DNA of 12,969 bases from BMS3ABIN04 sp965554225 (GTDB lineage: Bacteria; Bacteroidota; Ignavibacteria; Ignavibacteriales; Melioribacteraceae): contig CBEVZC010000087.1 of assembly GCA_965554225.1 (NCBI GenBank), forward strand, positions 1 to 12,969, given 5' to 3'. The notes under the pieces were generated by a model that saw only the letters and a program-made list of their open reading frames with translations, ran no database searches and was not told where the DNA came from. The translations under genes were made by a program, and so were the position numbers. Of this stretch, positions 5,872-12,825 are shown piece by piece. Numbering within the stretch: position 1 is the stretch's first letter; each line of letters begins with the position of its first letter.

Positions 5872-8439
5872 TTGGAGTTTGTTCTGGAATTTACGGAATT
5901 AAAAAAGAAATTTGAAGAGGATAAGGAACAATTATTTAATAATCCTGAATTATTAAAGGATGGATTCAAGTTCTGTGTAAACTATAGCCTTCTTGTTGAA
6001 GAATACATTGTAAAGCTTGCTGCTGAAAAAAATTTTAGTTGTGTTTTAGTTTCTGCCGGAAGTTTTAGCCGAAGAGAATTATCCCCCTATTCAGATATTG
6101 ATATTATGTTTATTTTCCCATCGGCAGAAGAAGAGCAGAGTGAATTAAAAAGATGCGTTACATTGATGTGGGATGCCGGGATAGAGGTATCGCATACCGT
6201 ACGTGATTTTAACGATATCGAAAAATTTATCAATACTGACCTTCATACTTATACCCAATTCTTCGAGACAAGGTATTTAATCGGCGACGAAAATACTTAC
6301 AATGAATGGAATAAGAAGTTAATTCGAATAATTGATAAAATGGATAAAGAGAAACTTCTCAATGATTTCCTGGAAGATATAAATAAAAGACATTTGAAGT
6401 ATGGTGATTCTTCTAAAGTACTAGAACCTAATATTAAAAATACCGCTGGCGGATTAAGAGATTTTCATGCTTTAGAATGGATGTATGCAATAAAAAACAA
6501 ACAAATTTTAACCAAGCAAAATGAAATAGTACAGACCGAAAATTTTCTGAGTCTACTAAGCGAAAACGGATTAGTGAACCAGAGAGGAAAACTCAGATTA
6601 CTAAAAAGCTATAATCTTCTTTTAACTATTCGTAATAACCTCCACTTACTGAAAAAAAGAAAAGACGACAGATTGGAATTTGGAGCTCAGGAAAAACTTG
6701 CCGAAATTTTAGGTTACGGGGAAGGCGGGATATATAGATTTATGCATGATTACTTCGAGGCTTCTACTTCAATAAGTCGTTTTTCAAAAACTTTGATGAA
6801 ACGGTTTAAAGAGGAAATAATACATCCTATATCAGACTATTTATCTATTGATCTTGATGATGATTTTTCACTTAAAGGAAGTGTTATTTTTATTAAAAAG
6901 AAAAAACTTCTTTCCCTTTCAGAAATAATGAGAGTATTCTACTACCGAGGTCTCCACGATGCCATCTTTGAACAAAATCTACGATCGTTAATAATAGAAA
7001 GTGTTTTAGATATAGAAGAACATGAAAATATGGAATTAACGTCTTCTGTATTTTTTAGAGAGATACTAAAACTACCAAAAAATGTAGGGAAAGTTCTTTC
7101 AACAATGAATGAATTCGGGGTTTTGGGAATTTACTTACCTGAGTTTAAAGAACTAATCGGATTTTTCCAACCCGGCGTTTACCATTGTTACACAGCGGAT
7201 GAACACACTATTATTGCTATAAAAAATGTTGAAAAACTAAATGATCAAGACACCGCTCTGAGCTGGATTTATAAAAAAACTCCCCGAAAGGATATTCTAT
7301 ATCTGGCAATGCTTTTTCATGATATTGCAAAACCTATTAGTATTTCCGGGCATGAAATTTTGGGGGCGGAAATAGCAAATTCAATTGTTGAGAAACTCGG
7401 CTATGAATCTGATGTGAACGAAATGGTTCGGTTCCTGGTTAAAAATCATTTACTAATGGAGCAAGTTGCTTTTAGAAGAAATTTAAACGATCCGTCAACA
7501 TTAAATGGTTTCGCCTCTATTTTCCAATCTTTAGATGCTTTGGATTTATTGTACCTAGTTACTTACGCAGACCTTTCCGCTGTTAGTCCGGCAATATGGA
7601 CTGAGTGGAAAAGCGATTTACTGTATGAATTATATTCTAAAACAAAATCCATGCTGGAACAGCAACTGACTGCCGAAGAACTACTTTATGATGGCTCGCT
7701 TAATGCAATAAGTGAATCGGACAAATCTGTTAGCTCCTCTGTTAAAGAACATATAAAATTAATTGATGACCTCGGCTATTTAGTTCATTACTCTAAAGAA
7801 GAAATCAATAAACACGTGCAAGAAATTGAAAAAGGTTCCGAGATATCTGTGTTTTTCAAAGAAGAAACCGGTTTTACAAATATTAGTATCATTACAAAAG
7901 ATTCTGAGTCATTGCTTTCTAAATTAACCGGAGCACTTTCTATTAACGATTTAAATATTCGTAATGCAAAAATATTTACTAGAAAAGACGGAATTATAAT
8001 AGATAGTTTTAATGTTTCGGATTTTAGGACTGATGAAAAAATAGATCAAAACAGATACAAAAAAATAGAAGAAGATTTGCGAAATGTAATAAATGGTAGT
8101 TTGCAAGTAACAAAAGAATTCCGAAAAGTTAAGTCGAAATGGTGGCGAATTGAGCAAAAACTCTTCAAGCGAAAAGGAAGAGTAAAAATTAACTTTGAAG
8201 AGCATAGTAAGTATACCATTATCGATATATACTCTCCGGATAGACTCGGACTTTTATTTCAAATCACAAAGAAAATGTACGAACTTGGTTTAACTATTTA
8301 TTACGCAAAAATTTCCACAAAAGCAGATGATATTATAGATTCCTTTTATGCATTAGATAGATTCGGGAATAAGATTTCAGAAAACGATTATGAACTGATT
8401 AGAATTGAACTAACCAATGCAATTGAACAAATGTTATGA
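5872..8439 (+). CDS. glnD: Bifunctional PII uridylyltransferase/uridylyl-removing enzyme GlnD
   Basis: An 855-residue protein counted from TTG 5872 (E. coli GlnD has 890). It uridylylates PII at low glutamine and removes UMP at high glutamine. Domains in order: a nucleotidyltransferase with GSFSRREL around 63-70 and SDID at 74-77, which supply the metal ligands; a helical GlnD linker; an HD hydrolase domain with YTADEHT at 440-446 and HDIAK at 483-487; then two ACT domains at about 664-730 and 781-853 that sense glutamine. The first in-frame ATG (residue 79) lies inside the catalytic motif, so initiation is non-ATG: either TTG 5872 without a Shine-Dalgarno, or CTG 5884, six bases after GGAG. 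The stop overlaps the murI start. No glnB/glnK or ammonium transporter gene is present in the window. Confidence 0.95.
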   Translation: MEFVLEFTELKKKFEEDKEQLFNNPELLKDGFKFCVNYSLLVEEYIVKLAAEKNFSCVLVSAGSFSRRELSPYSDIDIMFIFPSAEEEQSELKRCVTLMWDAGIEVSHTVRDFNDIEKFINTDLHTYTQFFETRYLIGDENTYNEWNKKLIRIIDKMDKEKLLNDFLEDINKRHLKYGDSSKVLEPNIKNTAGGLRDFHALEWMYAIKNKQILTKQNEIVQTENFLSLLSENGLVNQRGKLRLLKSYNLLLTIRNNLHLLKKRKDDRLEFGAQEKLAEILGYGEGGIYRFMHDYFEASTSISRFSKTLMKRFKEEIIHPISDYLSIDLDDDFSLKGSVIFIKKKKLLSLSEIMRVFYYRGLHDAIFEQNLRSLIIESVLDIEEHENMELTSSVFFREILKLPKNVGKVLSTMNEFGVLGIYLPEFKELIGFFQPGVYHCYTADEHTIIAIKNVEKLNDQDTALSWIYKKTPRKDILYLAMLFHDIAKPISISGHEILGAEIANSIVEKLGYESDVNEMVRFLVKNHLLMEQVAFRRNLNDPSTLNGFASIFQSLDALDLLYLVTYADLSAVSPAIWTEWKSDLLYELYSKTKSMLEQQLTAEELLYDGSLNAISESDKSVSSSVKEHIKLIDDLGYLVHYSKEEINKHVQEIEKGSEISVFFKEETGFTNISIITKDSESLLSKLTGALSINDLNIRNAKIFTRKDGIIIDSFNVSDFRTDEKIDQNRYKKIEEDLRNVINGSLQVTKEFRKVKSKWWRIEQKLFKRKGRVKINFEEHSKYTIIDIYSPDRLGLLFQITKKMYELGLTIYYAKISTKADDIIDSFYALDRFGNKISENDYELIRIELTNAIEQML
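5874..5877 (+). promoter_or_regulatory. GGAG ribosome binding site pointing to a CTG start for glnD
   Basis: GGAG is six bases from an in-frame CTG at 5884, the same spacing as in the lyase gene just upstream. It lies inside the longer reading frame that would begin at TTG 5872, which has only AT-rich sequence before it. Confidence 0.5.
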
Positions 8440-9263
8440 ATTTTATGAACAACTCAAACCCTATAGGTATTTTTGACAGCGGAGTTGGCGGACTGACCGT
8501 AGTAAAAAAGATAGTTTCATTATTACCTAACGAAAATATTATTTATTTCGGAGATACTGCAAGGGTTCCTTATGGAACAAAATCTAATGATACGGTGATA
8601 GAATACGCATTTCAAGATGCAAAATTTTTATTAAATAAAAATGTTAAAATTATTGTCGTTGCTTGTAACACTGCCTCTTCAATAGCGTTAAAAGCTTTAC
8701 AAGATAAATTAAGCATTCCGGTAATAGGCATGATTGAACCGGGAACAAAATTAGCTTTGCAAAAAACCAAATCCGGTAGGATTGGAATAATTGGGACAAA
8801 TGCAACGATAAATAATAAAGCATACTCAAAAGAATTGCTTAGATTAGATCCCAAATTAAAAGTTTACGAAAAAGCTTGTCCGCTTTTTGTTCCTCTTGCC
8901 GAAGAAGGATTGATAAATCATCCTGCAACAAGATTGATAGCCGAAGAATATTTAAGCGAACTGAAAGAAGATGATATAGACACTTTGGTTTTGGGCTGCA
9001 CGCACTATCCTATTCTTGCCAAAGTTATTCAAAAAGTCATAGGTAATAAAGTTGAGTTAATTGATTCCGGTACTGCCGCATCATTTGTAGTTAAAGATTA
9101 TTTAGAGGGACAAGGGTTATTAAACAAATCAAACAATATTGGTTTAAGTGAATTTTACGTTAGTGATTTACCAAAAAGATTTAAAGAAATAGCCGAACGG
9201 TTTTTAGGCAGGTCACTAGAACATGTACATAAAATTGATTTAGATATTATTTATAATCTTTAG
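8436..9263 (+). CDS. murI: Glutamate racemase MurI
   Basis: A 275-residue Asp/Glu racemase that makes D-glutamate for peptidoglycan without a cofactor. The motif GIFDSGVGGLTV at 11-22 carries Asp14. The two catalytic thiols are Cys77 in VACNTASS and Cys188 in LGCTHYP. Length matches the family. Its ATG at 8436 overlaps the glnD stop (ATGA), implying translational coupling. A second in-frame ATG at 8445 is an alternative, and neither has a convincing Shine-Dalgarno. It is the last gene of the glnD-murI unit; no classical terminator follows, only the inverted repeat at 9261-9305. Confidence 0.95.
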   Translation: MNFMNNSNPIGIFDSGVGGLTVVKKIVSLLPNENIIYFGDTARVPYGTKSNDTVIEYAFQDAKFLLNKNVKIIVVACNTASSIALKALQDKLSIPVIGMIEPGTKLALQKTKSGRIGIIGTNATINNKAYSKELLRLDPKLKVYEKACPLFVPLAEEGLINHPATRLIAEEYLSELKEDDIDTLVLGCTHYPILAKVIQKVIGNKVELIDSGTAASFVVKDYLEGQGLLNKSNNIGLSEFYVSDLPKRFKEIAERFLGRSLEHVHKIDLDIIYNL

Positions 9264-9305
9264 TATTTATACTTCACTCTAAAAAATCGCTTATCTTAAA
9301 TACTA
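9261..9305. repeat. Inverted repeat at the murI stop codon
   Basis: TAGTATTTA at 9261-9269, which includes the murI stop, is repeated inverted as TAAATACTA at 9297-9305 with a 27-base spacer. It could form a weak AT stem at the 3' end of the glnD-murI transcript. It lacks GC content and a T-run, so calling it a terminator is not justified. Confidence 0.35.
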
Positions 9306-9391
9306 TACCCTGCTCTATCCCATCCCCTGGACAATCATTCCAAGAGTTTAATCTGGATATGATAAAATAAATTTAATAATAAAATCCTCAG

Positions 9392-10249
9392 TTAGTAAAT
9401 CTCCGGAACAAATGTCTGGTCGGAAATTGGCGGACGAATATATCCCTTCTCTTTTTGCCTGGGAGGAAGTTTTATTGGTTCAGGCGTCAGATCTTCATAA
9501 GGAATAAGGCTTAGCAAATGATTTATTGTGTTTAATCTTGCTTTCTTTTTATTGTCTGCATTTACAACATACCAAGGAGCTTGCTTAATATCAGTATAAG
9601 CAAACATTTCATCCTTAGCTTTAGAATATTCGACCCACTTTTTCCTAGATTCTAAATCCATAGGACTTAATTTCCAACGTTTTGTCCTATCGTGAATTCG
9701 CGCTTGAAAACGTCTTTCCTGCTCTTCATCACTAACGGAGAAATAATATTTAATTAAAATAATCCCCGAGCGAACTAACATACGTTCAAATTCCGGGCAG
9801 GAGCGTAAAAATTCCTTATATTCTTGATCGGTACAAAATCCCATTACTTTTTCAACCCCGGCTCTGTTGTACCAGCTTCTATCAAATAAAACCATTTCTC
9901 CAGCAGCCGGTAGATGGGGTACATATCGCTGAAAATACCATTGAGTTTTTTCGCGCTCTGTGGGGGTACCTAACGCAACAACTCTACAAATTCTGGGATT
10001 TAAGCTTTGTGTAATTCTCTTTATCACACCACCCTTCCCGGCAGCATCTCTTCCTTCAAAAATAATTACAACCTTTAATCCCTCATGCTTTACCCACTCT
10101 TGTAGCTTCACCAATTCAACCTGAAGTTTGCTTAATTCTTTTTCATAAAACTCTTTTGTTAACTTATGCTTAGGATTTACACCTTGATTTTGGTTCTTAA
10201 TACTTACATGATCATGTTTTTTATTCTCTTTTTGTTTTTTCTTAGGCAA
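9392..10249 (-). CDS. ppk2: Polyphosphate kinase 2 (PPK2), single-domain
   Basis: A 285-residue protein starting with TTG. PPK2 enzymes transfer phosphate between polyphosphate and nucleotides. The P-loop GRDAAGKGG is at 66-74, the Walker B segment VLFDRSWYNRAG at 120-131, and the arginine-rich lid RRFQARIHDRTKRWKLSP at 179-196. The single-domain architecture and these motifs resemble class I PPK2, which phosphorylates nucleoside diphosphates, but the class is inferred. A basic, lysine-rich N-terminus (residues 1-30) precedes the conserved domain. The protein is cytosolic. It lies 46 bases downstream of the desaturase gene on the same strand, so the two probably share a transcript. Confidence 0.93.
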   Translation of the reverse strand: MPKKKQKENKKHDHVSIKNQNQGVNPKHKLTKEFYEKELSKLQVELVKLQEWVKHEGLKVVIIFEGRDAAGKGGVIKRITQSLNPRICRVVALGTPTEREKTQWYFQRYVPHLPAAGEMVLFDRSWYNRAGVEKVMGFCTDQEYKEFLRSCPEFERMLVRSGIILIKYYFSVSDEEQERRFQARIHDRTKRWKLSPMDLESRKKWVEYSKAKDEMFAYTDIKQAPWYVVNADNKKKARLNTINHLLSLIPYEDLTPEPIKLPPRQKEKGYIRPPISDQTFVPEIY

Positions 10250-10255
10250 CCCTAA

Positions 10256-10260
10256 CCTCT
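10256..10260 (-). promoter_or_regulatory. Ribosome binding site for the ppk2 TTG start
   Basis: On the minus strand AGAGG stands six bases before the TTG at 10249-10247. No ATG is available before the conserved domain without losing most of the N-terminal extension. Confidence 0.65.
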
Positions 10261-10295
10261 AATTATTATAAATCTATTTTATATTCGAATATTAT

Positions 10296-11270
10296 TTACT
10301 CTACTTTAATACTAGGAACTTTTCTATTCTTATTTGTTCTAACCATTCTCGAGAATAAAGACAATGAAGGATCAAATAGGAATTTGAAAAAAAGTTTTGT
10401 CCAAGATTTATGATAAATTAAATTATTATAAAATTCAGGTGCCATTTCCCTTAATTTGGGAAGGTTATTCCATGGGATCGATTGTAAATCATGATGCTCA
10501 TTATGATAACCCACATTCAAGGCAACAATATTTAACGGACCGTAATAATCGTAAGTTTCTTGAGGAGGGCTTGTAAGATAATGTTCTTGAATCCACCTTG
10601 CTCCAAGAGGATGTAACCCAATTGAAAACCAAAACGAAAAAGCTAAATATAAAAAGGAGGTCCAGCCGAAAAAATAAATTATTATAAAATCATAACTAAA
10701 GACCGCAATCCAATTAACAATAGTCCATGTGTTGAAAAATTGTATCCCTTTTAATCTCAAAGGACGAAGAGCTTGAAAAACCGGAAATAAAAGAAGCCAG
10801 AGAGCTTTTCCCAAAAAGGAGTTTCCAATCAATTTAGCTTCCCAGGTGCTGGCGAGATCAGCATCTAAATCATAATGCCCTTGAAACGAGTGATGTTTTA
10901 AGTGATAACTTCTAAAAGAAACCGAGCTGGGAACAATATTCGGAAGATCAGCTAAAATTCCTGACAAAATATTCGATGATTTTCTCTTGAAGATTAAATT
11001 ATGTGAAGCTTCGTGAATTAGCACAAATAGAGTATGGTTAGCAAAAGCGCCCAAAAGATAAGCTGCAATTAAAGAGACCCACCAAGCTTGGTCTTTTAAT
11101 AGAATAGCAATTACAGTTTGAGCGGAGACAATAGACAAAATAATTAAAAAACTATACGGATTATGTGTAATTAAGTTTCTTACTTCAGGATGCTTTTGTA
11201 ATAATGCTTTTGTTCTCGCTTTGTGCGGTTCAATAGAATTAGAATAATAGAAATGCTTTTTGTCATGCAT
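10296..11270 (-). CDS. DEGS-like sphingolipid delta-4 desaturase family membrane protein
   Basis: A 324-residue integral-membrane di-iron desaturase. The three histidine boxes are HEASH at 86-90, HLKHH at 123-127 and HNEHH at 256-260. Hydrophobic segments lie at about 40-58, 63-84, 156-170 and 183-220. Beyond the general fold it resembles eukaryotic dihydroceramide delta-4 desaturase (human DEGS1, 323 residues, recalled from memory). The N-terminus has the DES-type pattern PH..R...L.K.PE...L; SFR.YH..HH, ETYDYYGPLN, NVGYHNEHHD and FSRM are shared, and the boxes are spaced almost identically. DEGS enzymes introduce the 4,5-trans double bond of sphingosine. The bacterial substrate is unproven: it could be a sphingolipid base or another acyl lipid. 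The ATG has only a weak upstream purine run (AAGAGAA). It heads a likely operon with ppk2. No serine palmitoyltransferase gene is in the window. Confidence 0.88.
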   Translation of the reverse strand: MHDKKHFYYSNSIEPHKARTKALLQKHPEVRNLITHNPYSFLIILSIVSAQTVIAILLKDQAWWVSLIAAYLLGAFANHTLFVLIHEASHNLIFKRKSSNILSGILADLPNIVPSSVSFRSYHLKHHSFQGHYDLDADLASTWEAKLIGNSFLGKALWLLLFPVFQALRPLRLKGIQFFNTWTIVNWIAVFSYDFIIIYFFGWTSFLYLAFSFWFSIGLHPLGARWIQEHYLTSPPQETYDYYGPLNIVALNVGYHNEHHDLQSIPWNNLPKLREMAPEFYNNLIYHKSWTKLFFKFLFDPSLSLFSRMVRTNKNRKVPSIKVE

Positions 11271-11554
11271 TTTACGTTCTCTTTATTGAATGAAATTCGT
11301 ATTTATTTTTTTTAATGAACAAATAATTGAAAATTTATTAACATTTTAACTTACTGAAAAATAATTAGAAAAAACAAAGACAAAAACATAAAGAAACGAT
11401 ATTTTTAAAAATTTTTGAATCCTTTTACATAAAGAATTATCTAACACGTTCTAATGGTAAAATTTTTTGACTTTTTTCTTTGGAACTATTCTGTTTATTA
11501 CTAGTTAAAAAATAACAAAATATGCTAAATTTACAATGAAATCACATTATTATA

Positions 11555-11583
11555 TTGACAAAGGCATGAGTATTCATTATATT
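11555..11583 (+). promoter_or_regulatory. Sigma-70-type promoter of rpoD
   Basis: A perfect -35 TTGACA at 11555-11560 is separated by exactly 17 bases from TATATT at 11578-11583 (5 of 6 matches to TATAAT). The predicted start near 11590 gives a leader of about 78 bases before the rpoD TTG. The match is to the classical consensus rather than to the TAnnTTTG (-7) type used by Bacteroidetes. Confidence 0.75.
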
Positions 11584-11653
11584 ATATGGATTATGAATTT
11601 TTATACTCTAAACCTCAACATTAGTCCATTCACTTACTTTTTAATTTTAAATT

Positions 11654-11659
11654 AAGGAG
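11654..11659 (+). promoter_or_regulatory. Strong ribosome binding site for the rpoD TTG start
   Basis: AAGGAG ends eight bases before TTG 11668. It is the best Shine-Dalgarno match in the window and confirms the non-ATG start. Confidence 0.8.
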
Positions 11660-11667
11660 CTTACAGC

Positions 11668-12528
11668 TTGAAAATTACAAAACAAATAACAAATCGTGAA
11701 AGCCAATCATTAGACAAATACTTCCAGGAAATCGGTAAAGTCGATTTAATAACGCCTGAAGAAGAAATAGAATTGGCAAAACGTATAAGAAAGGGCGAAA
11801 AATTCGCACTGGATAAATTAACAAAAGCAAACTTAAGATTTGTAGTAAGCGTTGCCAAACAATATCAACATCAAGGTTTACCTTTAAGCGATCTTATTAA
11901 TGAAGGGAATTTAGGGCTCATAAAAGCAGCCAAAAAATTCGATGAAACAAGAGGATTTAAATTTATATCTTATGCGGTATGGTGGATTAGACAATCAATA
12001 ATGCAGGCAATTGCCGATCAATCAAGAATGGTTCGTTTACCTTTGAACCGTGTTGGTGAACTTTCTAAAATCTCTAAAGTTGCAAGCGCTCTCGAACAAG
12101 AACTAGAAAGGAAACCAAATACTGAAGAAATTGCAAAACAACTTGAGATGAGCGAAGATGATGTTGCTTATACTTTGCGTCACTCCGGGAGACAAGTTTC
12201 GGTTGACGCCCCATTTTCTCAAAGCGAAGACAGTAAAAGCAGTTTGTTAGATGTAATGCCTAATAATGAACAAGCTGCCCCTGATACAAGTCTGATGGGC
12301 GAATCCTTACGTGCAGAAATTGAAAGCGTTCTCTCTACTCTTTCGGATAAAGAAGCTACTGTGATTAAATTATATTTTGGATTTAATACCGAATATACTG
12401 CTACTCTTGAAGAAATTGGTGAGATTTTAAGTCTAACCAGAGAAAGAGTTAGACAAATTAAAGAACAAGCATTAAGAAAATTACGACATGCTTCAAGAAG
12501 CAAAAGATTAAAAGTCTATCTCGGTTAA
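11668..12528 (+). CDS. rpoD: Primary RNA polymerase sigma factor RpoD/SigA (short, FCB type)
   Basis: A 286-residue group 1 sigma-70 factor from TTG 11668. Region 1.2 is at about 12-45; region 2 at 50-120 includes NEGNLGLIKAAKKFD and the -10-binding YAVWWIRQSIMQAI (102-115); region 3 is at about 121-200 with RLPLNRVG; region 4 at 215-283 includes the -35-binding helix-turn-helix around LTRERVRQIKEQALRKLRH (256-274). Region 1.1 and the non-conserved insert of E. coli RpoD are absent, as in Bacteroidetes and Chlorobi primary sigma factors, whose N-terminus (KITKSITNRES-like) and C-terminus (SRSK.LK.YLG) this protein matches closely. It is transcribed alone from the promoter at 11555-11583 and ends in a strong terminator at 12553-12590. 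Confidence 0.97.
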   Translation: MKITKQITNRESQSLDKYFQEIGKVDLITPEEEIELAKRIRKGEKFALDKLTKANLRFVVSVAKQYQHQGLPLSDLINEGNLGLIKAAKKFDETRGFKFISYAVWWIRQSIMQAIADQSRMVRLPLNRVGELSKISKVASALEQELERKPNTEEIAKQLEMSEDDVAYTLRHSGRQVSVDAPFSQSEDSKSSLLDVMPNNEQAAPDTSLMGESLRAEIESVLSTLSDKEATVIKLYFGFNTEYTATLEEIGEILSLTRERVRQIKEQALRKLRHASRSKRLKVYLG

Positions 12529-12552
12529 TTTTCTTTTTGATATACAAAATTC

Positions 12553-12590
12553 AATGCGGCTGTGGTAATTCCAGCCGCATTTTTATTTTT
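12553..12590 (+). terminator. Intrinsic terminator of rpoD
   Basis: AATGCGGCTG at 12553-12562 pairs perfectly with CAGCCGCATT at 12572-12581. The stem is GC-rich with a nine-base loop and is followed by TTTATTTTT. It lies 24 bases after the rpoD stop. The minus-strand lipoprotein gene converges on it but gets no clean T-run on its own strand. Confidence 0.92.
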
Positions 12591-12597
12591 AAACAGA

Positions 12598-12825
12598 TTA
12601 GTTGTTTAAGGAATCAATTTTTGCATTAAGACTATCTTTCTTAGCCTTCAATTTTTCAATCTCACTTTTTAATTTCTTAGATTCTTTTTCTTTCATCTCT
12701 TTATCTGATTGTAACTTAGAATACTCTTTGTCCATTTTACCATGTTTTACATCATCTTGGTTATTTCCACAGCTAAATAAAAAAGACAAAACAATCACAC
12801 TTAAAATCACTTTTATTAAATTCAT
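12598..12825 (-). CDS. Small coiled-coil lipoprotein of unknown function
   Basis: A 75-residue predicted lipoprotein. The N-terminus has a lysine at position 5, a hydrophobic core (residues 6-17) and the lipobox LFSC, with the lipidated Cys19 followed by GNNQDD. The mature part of 57 residues is highly charged. From about residue 30 to the end it shows heptad-like spacing of Leu/Ile (KLKSEIEKLKAKKDSLNAKIDSL), predicting a helical coiled coil. This is reminiscent of Lpp-type lipoproteins, but the terminal lysine used for peptidoglycan attachment is missing (the end is SLNN), so the likeness is structural only. The ATG is preceded by AAAGGG (12831-12836) at five bases. Signal, lipobox and Shine-Dalgarno together favour this strand over the antisense open frame. 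Confidence 0.75.
   Translation of the reverse strand: MNLIKVILSVIVLSFLFSCGNNQDDVKHGKMDKEYSKLQSDKEMKEKESKKLKSEIEKLKAKKDSLNAKIDSLNN

Larger units (their letters stand above)
11271..11667. other. AT-rich divergent regulatory region between the desaturase gene and rpoD
   Basis: About 400 bases without a credible gene. The right part holds the rpoD promoter (11555-11583) and leader. The left 280 bases are extremely A/T-rich, with short palindromes such as ATTTTTAAAAAT near 11400. They must contain the promoter for the leftward desaturase-ppk2 unit, but I could not pick out a convincing -35/-10 pair there. Confidence 0.6.

Noticed and set aside
9264..9391. Terminator between convergent murI and ppk2
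   Set aside because: The best hairpins are an AT stem with a 27-base loop and a 6-bp stem near 9326-9345 without a T-run on either strand.
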